Shown: positions 1 through 8,870, numbered from the stretch's first letter. The stretch is 24,641 bases of DNA from Trebouxia sp. TZW2008 (GCA_002118135.1 BDIU01000029.1:1995-26635), one strand, 5' to 3'. Program-made: numbers and translations. The notes: generated by a model not told the origin, from the letters alone.

Positions 1-660
1 AAAAGCTTCGGGTTATCTTTTCGGGGTAGTATCCGGTACCCCTTCGGGGTATAGGGGTATAGGGGTATAAGGGTAGTCTCTTGAAAAGATACGGGGTAGT
101 ATCCGGTAAAAGATTCGGGGTAGTTTCTCGAAAAGATACGGGGTAGTATACGGTAAAAGATTCGGGGTAGTATACGGTAAAAGATTCGGGGTAGTATCCA
201 GTAAAAGATTCGGCGTATAGGGAGGTAATCCCTTTCCGGATACTATACCCCGAAGAAAAGAGGCTTTTCGGGGGGGGTAATCCCTTTCCGGAGAAAGATT
301 TTTTTAGAGGCGAAAAACCGAATCTTTCCCGTATCCTAGTAAAAAGGGATACGTACGCCTTTTTATTTTTTCACCGAATCTTTTCCGTATCCTAAAAGGA
401 TTACAATCTCATTGTAAAAAGGGATACGAAAGGGATTCGTACGTCTTTTTCTTTTTTCCGGGAGTAATCCCTTTCCGGGAGAATTTTTTCAGGGAAATAA
501 AGGTAGAATCTTTTCAGGGAAATAGGGGGGGGATCTTTTCAGGGAAATAGGGGAGGGTATCCCTTCAGGGGGGTATTTTTCCCGGGAGAATCTTTTCAGG
601 AAAATAGGGGGAATCTTTTCAGGAAAAGATTTTTACGGGTACCAGACCTTCCCCTTACCC
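1..660. repeat. Repeat island 0 (right part), upstream of rrn5
   Basis: This GC-rich repeat field is cut by the left window edge. From 1 to about 300 it is in the G-rich orientation on the + strand (GGGGTATA runs, GTATCTTTTCGGGG, GTATCCGGTAAAAGATTCGG), which in the complete islands is the right-hand arm. From about 300 to 660 it decays into AT-rich words with GGGATTCGTACGTC and TCTTTTCAGGGAAA, the usual right-border material. No gene is visible. The 3' end of 23S rRNA, which normally lies just upstream of 5S rRNA, was looked for and not found. Confidence 0.85.
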
Positions 661-967
661 CAAAGTCTTTTTTTTTTTTACCAAATCGGGTTTACAATGA
701 GATGAGAGAATCTTTTCAGAAGAGGAGGATGAGGGATTATCTTTTCAAAGAGCCTTTTCCCAAGGATTTGGATTTCTCTTAGGGTAACACTTTTTGTATC
801 CCGAAAAGGCTCTCTCTGCATTTTGGTTTTTTCATAATCAAAAGCTTAGTATCTTTTCTTTTTAGTTGTTTTTTCTTTAAAAAAAGAAAGAGAAGGTTTT
901 TGGTTTCTTCATAAGCTTATCTCTTTGGTCTTCTCATAAACCTTTTTTCAGAAGCTTTATCTTCTCT
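661..967. other. AT-rich border between island 0 and the rrn5 region
   Basis: No gene is seen here. The stretch is T-rich and contains TTTACAATGAGATGAGAG (691-708), a dispersed border word, and CTCTGCATTTTGG near 804-816, a degenerate form of the right-border cap found at other islands. It is best read as the outer fringe of the island. Confidence 0.5.
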
Positions 968-1023
968 GGTTTTGGTTGTGCGAAGCATTTTTTATTTAAA
1001 AAATGCTTCGCACAACCAAAACC
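968..1023. repeat. Perfect 26-bp inverted repeat with 4-nt loop (cap-cap hairpin)
   Basis: Positions 968-993 and 998-1023 are exact reverse complements around the loop ATTT. The arm contains GGTTGTGCGAAGCA, close to the terminal cap GTGCGAATGCA of the repeat islands, and the other arm contains TGCTTCGCACAACC, close to the right cap TGCATTCGCACAACC at 24601-24615. A third partial copy, AATGCTTCGCACAACCAA, follows at 1031-1048. It could act as an RNA hairpin, or be a minimal relative of the islands. Confidence 0.9.
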
Positions 1024-1144
1024 AAAAAAAAATGCTTCGCACAACCAAGAGCCAAAAACCGGTTGTGTTTCTTTTTAATGGGATTTAAGGTTTGTCTTTT
1101 TAAAGGTTATAAAAAAAAACAGGATTGTAAAGAGGCGGGCTGTA

Positions 1145-1175
1145 TTGACAGTACTTACCCATTTAAGGGTATTCT
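1145..1175 (+). promoter_or_regulatory. Sigma70-like promoter for rrn5
   Basis: A perfect -35 hexamer TTGACA (1145-1150) is followed after 19 bp by TATTCT (1170-1175, four of six matches to TATAAT). The predicted start at about 1183-1188 coincides with the 5' end of the 5S rRNA. The spacer is longer than the ideal 17 bp, but the position fits a dedicated bacterial-type promoter read by the plastid-encoded polymerase. Confidence 0.55.
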
Positions 1176-1187
1176 AACAATGAACCA

Positions 1188-1307
1188 ACCCTGGTGTCTT
1201 TACTAAATTGGAACCACACCAAACCATCCCGAACTTGGTTGTTAAACATTTTAGGAGTGAAAATACTGAAAGGGAGACTTTTTGGGAAAATACCTTGATG
1301 CCAGGGG
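1188..1307 (+). rRNA. rrn5: 5S ribosomal RNA
   Basis: This is the 5S rRNA of the plastid large ribosomal subunit. The conserved core CCATCCCGAACTTGG lies at 1224-1238, preceded by GGAACCAC, as in bacterial and plastid 5S RNAs. Helix I is visible: CCCTGGTGTC (1189-1198) pairs with GATGCCAGGG (1297-1306), with two G-U pairs. The length of about 120 nt is normal; the exact ends are uncertain by a few bases. The gene was not visible as protein coding and an open frame across it is a chance effect. Unusually, no 23S rRNA lies in the 1.18 kb upstream; a repeat island and a hairpin lie there instead, and a promoter-like TTGACA/TATTCT sits directly in front. Separate transcription from the main rRNA operon is inferred. 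Confidence 0.93.
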
Positions 1308-1406
1308 GCCTGGGAAGATCACAACAAAAAAAGCTGGCTTCCTACTCTTTTCTTATGGCCTTTTATTTTAAAAGAAATGATTTTTCAAGATTGTACCCCG
1401 TATCCC

Positions 1407-1472
1407 TTTCCCTACTCTTTTCTTTTCGGGGTAAAAGATTTCTCGTATTCCGAAAAGAAAAGAGTAGGGAAA
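1407..1472. repeat. 23-bp perfect hairpin downstream of rrn5
   Basis: Arms 1407-1429 and 1450-1472 are exact reverse complements (core CCCTACTCTTTTC) with a 20-nt loop. An outer pair, ATGGCCTTT (1355-1363) with AAAGGCCAT (1530-1538), encloses it, and a small stem TTGTTTG/CAAACAA lies at 1507-1528. It starts 100 nt after the 5S 3' end, so it could end or stabilise the rrn5 transcript. Confidence 0.85.
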
Positions 1473-1781
1473 ACTTGTTAATACCCCGAAAAGATAAGGC
1501 TAATGTTTGTTTGGCTTTTGTCAAACAAGAAAGGCCATTCGAAAGCCGACAAATCGCCCTCATTCATAAATAAAAGCTCCGTATCCCTTTTCTTACACAA
1601 AAAACAAAACACTAAAGAGTAAAAGAACGTTTTTTCGAATAATATGAGAGAAGGAGCTTAAAAAGCCAACAAAAAAAATGAAGGCTTTTGTCTTAACAAA
1701 CCCGTACGCGCAAAGAAGGGATAGGAGGAGGATGGGTTTTTTGTACACAGAAGGCCTTCTCCCAACCCTTTTTTTAACCCT

Positions 1782-1834
1782 TTCTCCGTATCCCTTCTTT
1801 TTCTTTTTTAAAACAAAAAAAGGGATACGGAGAA
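1782..1834. repeat. 15-bp hairpin containing the GTATCCC island word
   Basis: TTCTCCGTATCCCTT (1782-1796) is the reverse complement of 1820-1834. The loop is T/A-rich, 23 nt. The stem contains the GTATCCCTT word common in the repeat islands. Confidence 0.8.
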
Positions 1835-1909
1835 TCGGTTTTAAAAAAGAAGGGGTAGTTCGTATCTTTCCCCCGCCATCTAAGACTTTTGCCTTTTTTC
1901 TCTTAAATA

Positions 1910-2014
1910 TCTCTCACTCATAAATCAAAAAAGCTCTTCTTTTTTTTTTTTTTTAAGGGAGAAAAGGGATACAAAGAAGTGAGAGATTGGCTCTTTTGAT
2001 TTATGAGTGAGAGA
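1910..2014. repeat. 21-bp perfect inverted repeat, 63-nt loop
   Basis: Arms 1910-1930 and 1994-2014 are exact reverse complements; the shared core is CTCTCACTCATAAATC. The loop has a T-tract and an AAAAGGGATAC word. The stem is unrelated to the main island words. Confidence 0.85.
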
Positions 2015-2212
2015 GTTTGTTTCGTATTCTCCCGAAAAGATAACAACAGGGCCAAAAAACAAACGAAAAAAACAGAACCTTATAAAAAAACAAGATTTAA
2101 AAAAAAAAGAAAAAGAAAAAACTTTGTATCTTTTTAAATAACCAGCAAGGGTTACCGCCGTTCTTGGTATCCCTTCAAAAACCTTTTTTTCGGGTTATCC
2201 TTTCCTCGAACA

Positions 2213-2659
2213 ATGAGGGGGATGAGCCACCAGAAAAAACTCTCTAATTGGAAGAAACGGGACATTATTTGTAATTGTTTTAGAAGGCGGGAAAAGGTTA
2301 TTTCTGGTAGAATTGTATTTTTCACTGAAACCGAGTTAAACTACAGTCAAACGGCATTTTCAGCTAACTAGAATAGTCTTTGGCGCAACAATTTAAGGTT
2401 GTTTGAGACAGAAAACCGGGTGTATTTGCTCTTGCGTATCCGCGATCGCGCGGGGGACGTTGTGTACTTTGTAACTACTGATCTTAGATTAGGTTACTTG
2501 TTGAAAGAGTATACTGTAGGCTTTCGGGAAAAAAGGTTTTTGTGGTATGAGTGTGTTTTGGACAACCTTCTAAACGAACAAGGGAGGGATACGGGGTTTT
2601 TTCTAGGATATTTAATGCTCAACCACTTCGTCTCTTTTTGGGGTAGTAGTATCCCTTAA
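2213..2659 (+). pseudogene. Possible decayed gene: reading frame with one in-frame stop; weak transposase-like C-terminus
   Basis: Starting at ATG 2213 (or 2222, MSHQKKLSNWKKRD), the frame runs to a TAG after about 58 codons (2381-2383) and then continues open in the same frame to TAA at 2657-2659. The second half alone is 86 codons from 2399 if GTT/TTG-type or internal starts are allowed, and the continuous frame would be about 148 codons. The sequence is non-repetitive, uses codons such as CGC, GCG and GGG that are scarce in the neighbouring genes, and gives a mixed, globular-looking protein. The segment VVYFVTTDLRL followed about 8 residues later by a YTVGFREKRF-like stretch loosely recalls the end of DDE transposases (beta strand, then Y-x2-R-x3-E). 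That resemblance is weak and by eye. It could equally be a lineage-specific ORF or chance. Confidence 0.3.
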
Positions 2660-2697
2660 TCTCCCTTTACCTTGTTTTTTAAGGGATACTCTGATTG

Positions 2698-2727
2698 GTT
2701 AGAACTCGTTAGAACTTGTTAGAACCC
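2698..2727. repeat. 10-bp tandem repeat x3 upstream of trnG
   Basis: Three consecutive copies of GTTAGAACYC/GTTAGAACTT-type units (unit GTTAGAAC plus two variable bases) lie about 75 bp before trnG. It is short and non-coding. Confidence 0.8.
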
Positions 2728-2744
2728 AGAGTAAAGTTGAGTAA

Positions 2745-2775
2745 GGGTCAAAGTTTTATTAACAAAAGTTGACCC
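2745..2775. promoter_or_regulatory. Inverted repeat overlapping the trnG -35 box
   Basis: GGGTCAA (2745-2751) and TTGACCC (2769-2775) are reverse complements, with TTTT/AAAA pairing inside. The right arm contains the -35 hexamer of the trnG promoter. It may be an operator-like site or just part of a hairpin; the sequence alone does not say. Confidence 0.35.
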
Positions 2776-2797
2776 GGTTTAAATAACAAAATATAAG
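2769..2797 (+). promoter_or_regulatory. Sigma70-like promoter for trnG
   Basis: TTGACC (2769-2774) and TATAAG (2792-2797) are separated by the ideal 17 bp, each with five of six consensus matches. The predicted start lies at or within a few bases of the mature tRNA 5' end at 2803. This is the best promoter in the window. Confidence 0.65.
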
Positions 2798-2802
2798 AAA
2801 AA

Positions 2803-2874
2803 GCGGGTATAGCTCAGTGGTAGAGCATCTCGTTGCCAACGAGAATGTCGCGTGTTCGAGTCACGTTACCCGCC
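2803..2874 (+). tRNA. trnG-GCC: tRNA-Gly (anticodon GCC)
   Basis: This tRNA reads glycine GGC and GGU codons. All four arms fold. The acceptor stem is GCGGGTA (2803-2809) with TACCCGC (2867-2873). The D arm is GCTC/GAGC around AGTGGTA. The anticodon stem is TCTCG/CGAGA (2828-2832, 2840-2844) with loop TTGCCAA, so the anticodon is GCC at 2835-2837. The T stem is GCGTG/CACGT with loop TTCGAGT. There is no intron, and CCA is not encoded. Directly upstream is a TTGACC-17-TATAAG promoter, so it is probably transcribed on its own or starts the rpl23 transcript. Confidence 0.97.
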
Positions 2875-3524
2875 TTAGTGTTCTCTTATTGCTCTCTTCT
2901 TACTCTTTTTAAAACCTTTTTACTCTCTTTTCTAACCTTCTAAAACCCTTTTTTTAGTATCCCTTATTTTTGTTAAGAAAAGATAAAAATACTAATTTTA
3001 TCAAGTTTTTTACACCTTTTCTCAAAAGAGGTTTATTTGAAGGAGAAATGGGTCTTTTTTTTAAAGAAGACCTTTAATCTTTAAATACTTTTTAATTTTT
3101 AGTTAGTACTATATTTATTAAAGAGAAAGAAGATAAACTTTTGACAAAAACCAAGTGTTTTACTCCGTACTTTGTTCTGTGTCGAAGCTCTTTTTAAAAC
3201 CACAAGGGCTAAAAAACAATAAATCATTGGCACGATATACAAGTCTTTCAACCTTTCAACCTATTATTTCTTTTCACTTTTTTTTATTTGTTTATAGAAA
3301 CCAAAAGGTTTTAAAGGTAAAGAAAAAAAGAACAAAAGCCGAAAAGAAAAGATACGCGCACAAAAAAGCCCTTTGTTAGCAGAAAGCAAATCTTGGAATA
3401 ATCTCTTAAAAGCTTTGCAAGAAATGACTTGGTGCTTTGCACTGTTTTTTTTTCTTTTCCCATCTTCTTGTTTAAAAGCTTTTTTGTTTTCTCGTTTATT
3501 GTTCAATTAAAAATTTCCTGTTTT
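2875..3524. other. AT-rich trnG-rpl23 spacer and leader
   Basis: No gene is supported in this 650-bp stretch. It is A/T-rich with homopolymers. GGTCTT/AAGACC (3051-3072) forms a small T-loop hairpin that might end the trnG transcript. A TTGACA lies at 3141-3146 but no good -10 sits 16-19 bp downstream. Open frames here on both strands are Lys/Phe-rich low-complexity products. The words GATACGCGCA and AAGCCCTTTG before rpl23 recur inverted after it (about 3815-3870). Confidence 0.5.
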
Positions 3525-3806
3525 ATGATGATTGATTTAGTTAAATATCCTGTATTAACAGAAAAGTCTGCTAGGTTAATTGAAAACAATCAATACACAT
3601 TTGATGTTGATTTAAGACTTAGTAAACCACAAATAAAAAAATTAATAGAAGAATTATTTAAAGTAGCTGTTATTTGCGTTAATACACATCGACCACCTCG
3701 AAAAAAAAAACGTATTGGATTATCAGAAGGGTTTAAAACGTCTTATAAAAGAGTAATTGTTACCGTTAAAAAAAACCACGCTATTAAAATCCTTCCTGAA
3801 ATATAA
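3525..3806 (+). CDS. rpl23: 50S ribosomal protein L23
   Basis: L23 binds domain III of 23S rRNA near the peptide exit tunnel of the plastid ribosome. The protein is 93 residues, normal for plastid L23. It opens [15 protein letters not shown], the usual family N-terminus, and carries the basic [11 protein letters not shown] segment at residues 53-63 in the rRNA-binding region. Two adjacent ATGs (3525 and 3528) are possible; homologues usually begin MIDLVKYP, so 3528 is equally likely. The frame stays open upstream to 3429, but that extension is Phe-rich and not family-like, so it is excluded. No Shine-Dalgarno is seen. It is the first gene of the S10/spc-type run; the next gene, rpl2, is pushed 4.2 kb away by a repeat island. 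Confidence 0.96.
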   Translation: MMIDLVKYPVLTEKSARLIENNQYTFDVDLRLSKPQIKKLIEELFKVAVICVNTHRPPRKKKRIGLSEGFKTSYKRVIVTVKKNHAIKILPEI

Positions 3807-3968
3807 TAAAAAGATACGCGTATTTTTTCGCTAAAAAAGGCTGTTCGTGCAAAGGGCTTTCTCCTAACAGCAAGTTTAAAAAAAAAGATTTCTTTAAGTT
3901 TTTTCAAATCCTTTTTTTTTCTTTTTTAAAAAAAACCTTTCCTTTTCTTTTTTAAAAGAAATCTTTCC

Positions 3969-4043
3969 TTTTCGGCTCTAAAAAAAAGCTTTTTTATAAG
4001 GAGCGAAAAGATAAAAAGGTAAGCAAAGAAAAAGAGCCGAAAA
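3969..4043. repeat. 11-bp inverted repeat after rpl23
   Basis: TTTTCGGCTCT (3969-3979) pairs with AGAGCCGAAAA (4033-4043). The stem lies 160 bp past the rpl23 stop and just before the first island cap. It could protect a transcript 3' end. The rest of 3807-4050 is T/A-rich with no gene. Confidence 0.6.
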
Positions 4044-4060
4044 AAATATACGCGCAGCAG

Positions 4061-7000
4061 AATGCAGTACCCCAAAAAAGATAATACCTGTATTTAGTAC
4101 CCCTCTACCTTGAAAAGACCCGACCCGATAAAAAGACTTACCCCGAAAAGATACTACCCCTATACCCGGTACCCCTTCGGGGTATAGGGGTACGGGGAGA
4201 AAAGGATTCCGGGAGAAGCTCTTCGTATCCCTTCGAGACTTTTCTCCGGATACTACCCCTATACCCCTATACCCCTTACCGTATCCCTTCGGGGTACTAG
4301 ACTTTACCCCTATACCCCTATACCCCTATACCCCGAAGGGATACTACCCCTATACCCGGTACCCCTTCGGGGTATAGGGGTACGGGGAGAAAAGGATTCC
4401 GGGAGACTTTTCTCGTATCCCTTCGTACTAGACTTTACCCCTATACCCCTATACCCCTATACCCCGAAGGGATACTACCCCTATACCCCTTCGGGGTACG
4501 GGGTACCGGGAGAAGCTCTTCCGGGTACCGGGGAGAAGCTCTTCCGGGTACCGGATACTACCCCGAAAAGACTTTCCGAAGCTTTTCGGGGGTATCCCTT
4601 CCGGAGACTACCCCTATACCCCTATACCCCTTCGGGGTACGGGGAGAAAAGGATTCCGGGAGACTTTTCTCGTATCCCTTCGTACTAGACTTTACCCCTA
4701 TACCCCTTCCGGGTACGGGGAGAAGCTCTTCCGGGTACCGGATACTACCCCGTATCTTTTACCGAAGCTCTTCGTATCCCTTCGTACTAGGCTTTAGCCG
4801 GAAAAAAGTCTCCCGGAATCCTTTTCGATAAAAGCTTCGGAAAGTCTGTACCCCTTACCGTATCCGGAGAAGCTTCGGTAAAAACTTCGGAAAGTCTAGT
4901 ACGAAGGGATACGAGAAAAGTCTCGAAGGGATACAAAGAGCTTCTCGTATCTTTTCGGGATACGACGAGCTTCTCCCCGTACCCCGAAAAGCTTCGGGTT
5001 ATCTTTTCGGGGTAGTATCCGGTACCCCTTCGGGGTATAGGGGTAAAGTCTAGTACCCCGTACCCCGAAGGGGTATAGGGGTATAGGGGTAAAGTCTAGT
5101 ACGAAGGGATACGAGAAAAGTCTCCCGGAATCCTTTTCTCCCCGTACCCCTATACCCCGAAGGGGTACCGGGTATAGGGGTAGTATCCCTTCGGGGTATA
5201 GGGGTATAGGGGTAGTAGCCGGAGAAAAGCCGGTAAAAGATACGGGGTAGTATCCAGTAAAAGATTTGGGGTAGTATCCAAAAGAAAGTCTACTTTCTTT
5301 TCGGGAGACGAAGAAAGTCTCCTAAGGGATACGAATCCTTTTCTCCCCATACGAAGGGATACGAAGAAAGTCTACTTTCTTTTCGGGATACGAGAAGCTT
5401 CGGTAAGAGATTCTCCCCGTACGTATCCCGAAAAGAGACGGGAGACGAAGAGATTCTCCCCGTACGTATCCCGAAAAGAGACGGGAGACGACGAGATTCT
5501 CCCCGTACGTATCCCGAAAAGAGACGGGAGACGAAGAAAGTCTCCTAAGGGATACGAATCCTTTTCTCCCCATACGAAGGGATACGAAGAAAGTCTACTT
5601 TTTTTTCGGGATACGAAGAAAGTCTACCTTCTTTTCGGGATACGAAGAAAGTCTACTTTCTTTTCGGGAGACGATACTTTTCTCGTATCTTTTCGGGATA
5701 CGAAGAAAGTTTTTTGAGGGATACGAATCCTTTTCTCCCCGTACCCCTATACCCCGAAGGGGTAGTATCCGGAAGGGATACCCCCTTTACCCGGAAGAGC
5801 TTCTCCCCGTACCCCGGAGGGGTATAGGGGTAGTATCCGGTACCCCTTCGGGGTAGTATCCCTTCGGGGTACAAACTTCGGGTTATCTTTTCGGGGTAGT
5901 ATCCGGAGAAAAGTCTCGAAGGGATACGAAGAGCTTCTCCCCGTACCCCGAAAAGACTTTACCCCTATACCCCTTCGGGGTACGGGGAGACTTTTCTCGT
6001 ATCCCTTCGTATAGGGGTAGTATCCGGTACGAAGGGATACGAAGAGCTTCTCGAAGGGATACGAATCCTTTTCTCCCCGTACCCCGAAGGGGTATAGGGG
6101 TATAGGGGTATAGGGGTATAAGGGTAGTATCTTTTCGGGGTAATATCTTTTCGGGGTAAAGTTTAGTACCCGGTACAAGGGATACGAAGAGCTTCTCGAA
6201 GGGATACGAAGAGCTTCTCGAAGGGATACGAAGAGCTTCTCCCCTCCAAGGTATAGGGGTATAGGGGTAATATCCGGAAGGGAGATACCCCCCGAAAAGC
6301 TTCGGGTTATCTTTTCGGGGTAGTATCCGGTAAAAGATTCGGGGTATAGGGGTAAAGTCTAGTACGAAGGGATACGAGAAAAGTCTCGAAGGGATACGAA
6401 TCCTTTTCTCCCCTATACCCCGAAGGGGTACCGGATACTCCCCGAAGGGGTATAGGGGTAGTATCCGGTAAAAGATTCGGGGTATAGGGGTATAGGGGTA
6501 GTATCCGGTACCCGGAAGAGCTTCTTGTATCTTTTCGGGAAAGTAGACTTTTCTCGTATCTTTTCGGGATACGAAGAAAAGTCTCCTAAGGGGTACGAAT
6601 CCTTTTTGGTAAAAGCTTCGGGTTATCTTTTCGGGATAGTATCTTTTCGGGGTAAAGCCTAGTACGAAGGGATACGAGAAAAGTCTCGAAGGGATACGAG
6701 AAAAATCTCAAAGGGATACGAGAAAAGTCTCGAAAGGATACGAAGAGCTTCTCCCCGTACCCCTATACCCCGAAGGGGTACCGGGTATAGGGTTAGTATC
6801 TTTTCGGGGTAGTATCCGGTAAAAGATTCGGGGTATAGGGGTAAAGTCTAGTACGAAGGGATACGAGAAAAGTCTCGAAGGGATACGAATCCTTTTCTCC
6901 CCTATACCCCGAAGGGGTACCGGATACTCCCCGAAGGGGTATAGGGGTAGTATCCGGTAAAAGATTCGGGGTATAGGGGTATAGGGGTATAGGGGTAAAG

Positions 7001-7640
7001 TCTAGTACCCCTTCGGGGTAGTATCCGGAAGGGATACCCCCTTTACCCGGAAGAGCTTCTCCCCGTACCCCTATACCCCTATACCCCTTCGGGGTACGGG
7101 GAGAAGCTCTTCCGGGTATAGGGGTACAATCTTCGGGTTATCTTTTCGGGGTAGTATCCGGAGAAAACTCTCGAAGGGATACGAAGAGCTTCTCCCCGTA
7201 CCCCGAAAAGATACTACCCCTATACCCCTATACCCCTCCGGGGTATAGGGGTATAGGGGTAGTATCCGGAATCCTTTACCCCCCGAAAAGATACGGGGTA
7301 GTATCCGGGAAAAGATACGGGGTAGTATCCGGGAAAAGATTCGGGAGAGTATCCGGGAAAAGATTCGGGAGAGTATCCGGGAAAAGATTCGGGAGAGTAT
7401 CCCTTCGGGGTATAAGGGAGTAATCCCTTTCTGGATACTACCCCAAAGTCTTTTTATCTTTTCCAAGAGAAGCTTTTCGGGGGAAAGTCTAGTACAAAGG
7501 GATACGAGAAAAGTCTCGAAGGGATACGAATCCTTTTCTCCCCTATACCCCGAAGGGGTACCGGATACTCCCCGAAGGGGTATAGGGGTAGTATCCGGTA
7601 CCCCTTCGGGGTATAGGGGTATAGGGGTAGTACCCTATAA
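4061..7640. repeat. Repeat island 1 (rpl23-rpl2 spacer)
   Basis: About 3.6 kb of GC-rich interlocking short repeats. The left end has the cap-like GCAGAATGCAGTACCCC (4057-4073). From there to about 4870 the C-rich orientation dominates (CCCCTATACCCC, CCCCGAAAAGATACTACCCC). From about 4980 to 7640 the G-rich orientation dominates (GGGGTATAGGGG, GTATCTTTTCGGGG), with short switched patches at 5941-5995, 7064-7110 and 7197-7235. The 5340-5700 part is made of CTTTCTTTTCGGGAGACGA units. Open frames here translate to repetitive Tyr/Pro/Arg-rich strings and are not genes. The word GAAGCTTCGGGTTATC-type, 3' to CTTTTCGGGG, recurs near 4988, 5876, 6299, 6607 and 7133. Confidence 0.95.
7286..7403. repeat. 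24-bp tandem repeat, about 4.9 copies
   Basis: Units start at 7286, 7310, 7334, 7358 and 7382 (partial). Each is AAAAGATWCGGG followed by a GTATCCGGG-containing half. The first two copies have GGGGTAG and the later ones GGGAGAG, so the array has expanded in two variant blocks. The same unit appears inverted at 22315-22380. Confidence 0.92.
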
Positions 7641-7996
7641 TACCATTGTAAAGGAAAGGGATTCGTACGTCTTTTTATCTTTTAATTTTCTACCAAATCT
7701 TCTCAGGGAAAGTCTGTTTGGGGTAGAAACAAAAAAAAGATCCAAAACTAAAAAAAACCAATAGAAAGAGAACAAAAAAAGAAAGGTTTTTTTCTGCATT
7801 TTACTCTTTTTTTTGTTTTTTTTTGTTAGTCTAGAGAAAGCAAAACCCAGGTAATATCCAGAAGGTGGTTTTTAGAATATTCGTGAGTTTAAAGAAACTA
7901 AAGTTGAACAAGTCCTTATTAGATTAAGAGATTAGATTTGCTCAATTATATCAAGTAAAAAGATTATTTTTAATACAATTTATAAAAATAAAAGTT
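7641..7996. other. Right border of island 1 and rpl2 leader
   Basis: No gene is seen. CCATTGTAAAGGAAAGGG and ATTCGTACGTCTTTTT (7643-7676) match border words at 402-450 and 24003-24060. A degenerate cap (TTTTTCTGCATTTTAC) lies near 7786-7802. From about 7830 to 7996 the DNA is unique and AT-rich and forms the rpl2 5' leader; no clear Shine-Dalgarno or paired promoter boxes are visible. Confidence 0.5.
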
Positions 7997-8824
7997 ATGG
8001 GCATTCGTTTTTATAGGGCTTATACACCTGGTACGAGAAAACGTTCAGTATCAGATTTTACAGAAATTACTAAAACTAAACCAGAAAAAGCCTTAACATC
8101 TTGGCAACAAAGATCGAAAGGTCGAAATAATAGAGGAATCATTACAAGTCGTCATAGAGGAGGTGGACATAAAAGGCTTTATCGTCAAATTGATTTTAAA
8201 AGAAACAAGCTTGGTGTTGTAGCAAAAGTAGCTGCTGTGGAATATGATCCAAATAGGAATGCCCGGATCGCTTTGTTAAATTATCAAGATGGAGAAAAAA
8301 GATATATTATTTATCCTTGTGGATTACAAGTTGGTGAAACTATTATGTCCGATATTACTGCTCCTCTAGTAGTAGGCAATTCTTTACCTCTTGATAATAT
8401 GCCTTTAGGCACAGAAGTGCATAATGTTGAATTACAACCAGGTTGCGGCGGGCAGCTAGCACGAGCAGCTGGTTCTGTAGCGCGACTTGTTGCAAAAGAA
8501 GGAAGATTTGTAACACTTGCACTTCCTTCCCGTGAAAATAGACTTATTTCAAAAGATTGTTGGGCAACGGTTGGTACAGTTGGTAATATAGAAGCTACCA
8601 TAACAATTCTTGGGAAAGCTGGGCGCAAACGTTGGCTAGGTAAAAGACCTGCCGTACGGGGTGTTGTTATGAATCCTGTAGATCACCCTCACGGTGGTGG
8701 AGAAGGTCGTGCTCCTATAGGACGAAGTCATCCTGTTACTCCTTGGGGTCGCCCAGCTTTAGGACAACGGACTCGAAAATCAAAAAAATATAGTAATACA
8801 TTGATTTTACGAAGACGGAAATAG
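7997..8824 (+). CDS. rpl2: 50S ribosomal protein L2
   Basis: L2 is a core 23S rRNA-binding protein needed for subunit joining and close to the peptidyl-transferase centre. The 275-residue length is full size. The N-terminal OB-fold part carries [20 protein letters not shown] (about residues 42-61). The C-terminal hallmark [18 protein letters not shown] lies at residues 226-243; His230 probably matches the functionally important E. coli His229. The start [20 protein letters not shown] is typical of plastid L2. The gene is intact and has no intron. It is AT-rich like the other genes and unlike the GC-rich islands on both sides. A 9-bp hairpin follows the stop. Confidence 0.98.
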   Translation: MGIRFYRAYTPGTRKRSVSDFTEITKTKPEKALTSWQQRSKGRNNRGIITSRHRGGGHKRLYRQIDFKRNKLGVVAKVAAVEYDPNRNARIALLNYQDGEKRYIIYPCGLQVGETIMSDITAPLVVGNSLPLDNMPLGTEVHNVELQPGCGGQLARAAGSVARLVAKEGRFVTLALPSRENRLISKDCWATVGTVGNIEATITILGKAGRKRWLGKRPAVRGVVMNPVDHPHGGGEGRAPIGRSHPVTPWGRPALGQRTRKSKKYSNTLILRRRK

Positions 8825-8847
8825 TCACTTGGGAAAAGATCTCTAAG

Positions 8848-8870
8848 AAGGTCAAAAAACCTTTGACCTT
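8848..8870 (+). terminator. Hairpin 24 nt after the rpl2 stop
   Basis: AAGGTCAAA (8848-8856) pairs with TTTGACCTT (8862-8870) around a 5-nt loop. There is no clean T-tract after it, so a role as mRNA 3'-end stabiliser is as likely as termination. Confidence 0.6.

Larger units (their letters stand above)
1308..2212. other. Hairpin-rich spacer between rrn5 and a broken ORF
   Basis: No convincing gene is seen; open frames here follow hairpins and low-complexity T/A runs. The stretch carries several long inverted repeats, listed separately, and scattered island words such as TACCCCGTATCCC, AGGGATACGG and TTCGGGTTATC. It reads like an AT-rich relative of the repeat islands, with stems made of different sequence. 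Confidence 0.6.

Noticed and set aside
1101..1187. Possible 23S rRNA 3' tail (TATTCTAACAATGAACC resembles the plastid 23S/4.5S end)
   Set aside because: Only a few short matches and no surrounding domain VI sequence; better explained as the rrn5 promoter region.
1208..1573. Forward open frame of 121 codons
   Set aside because: Its first part is the 5S rRNA gene and its second part a 23-bp hairpin; not a protein gene.
1678..1923. Forward open frame of 81 codons after rrn5
   Set aside because: Crosses a hairpin and T-runs, gives a poly-Phe stretch, and has no supporting features.
3141..3173. TTGACA promoter before rpl23
   Set aside because: No acceptable -10 hexamer at 16-19 bp; the nearest, TACTTT, is 21 bp away.
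3155..3506. Overlapping Lys/Phe-rich frames on both strands before rpl23
   Set aside because: Low-complexity AT-rich sequence; the conserved rpl23 start lies at 3525-3528.
5150..7466. Several reverse-strand open frames of 66-143 codons in island 1
   Set aside because: They translate repeated short words into Tyr/Pro/Arg/Leu strings (such as LYPYTP and RILPR), change with repeat phase, and have no start context. They are repeat artefacts.
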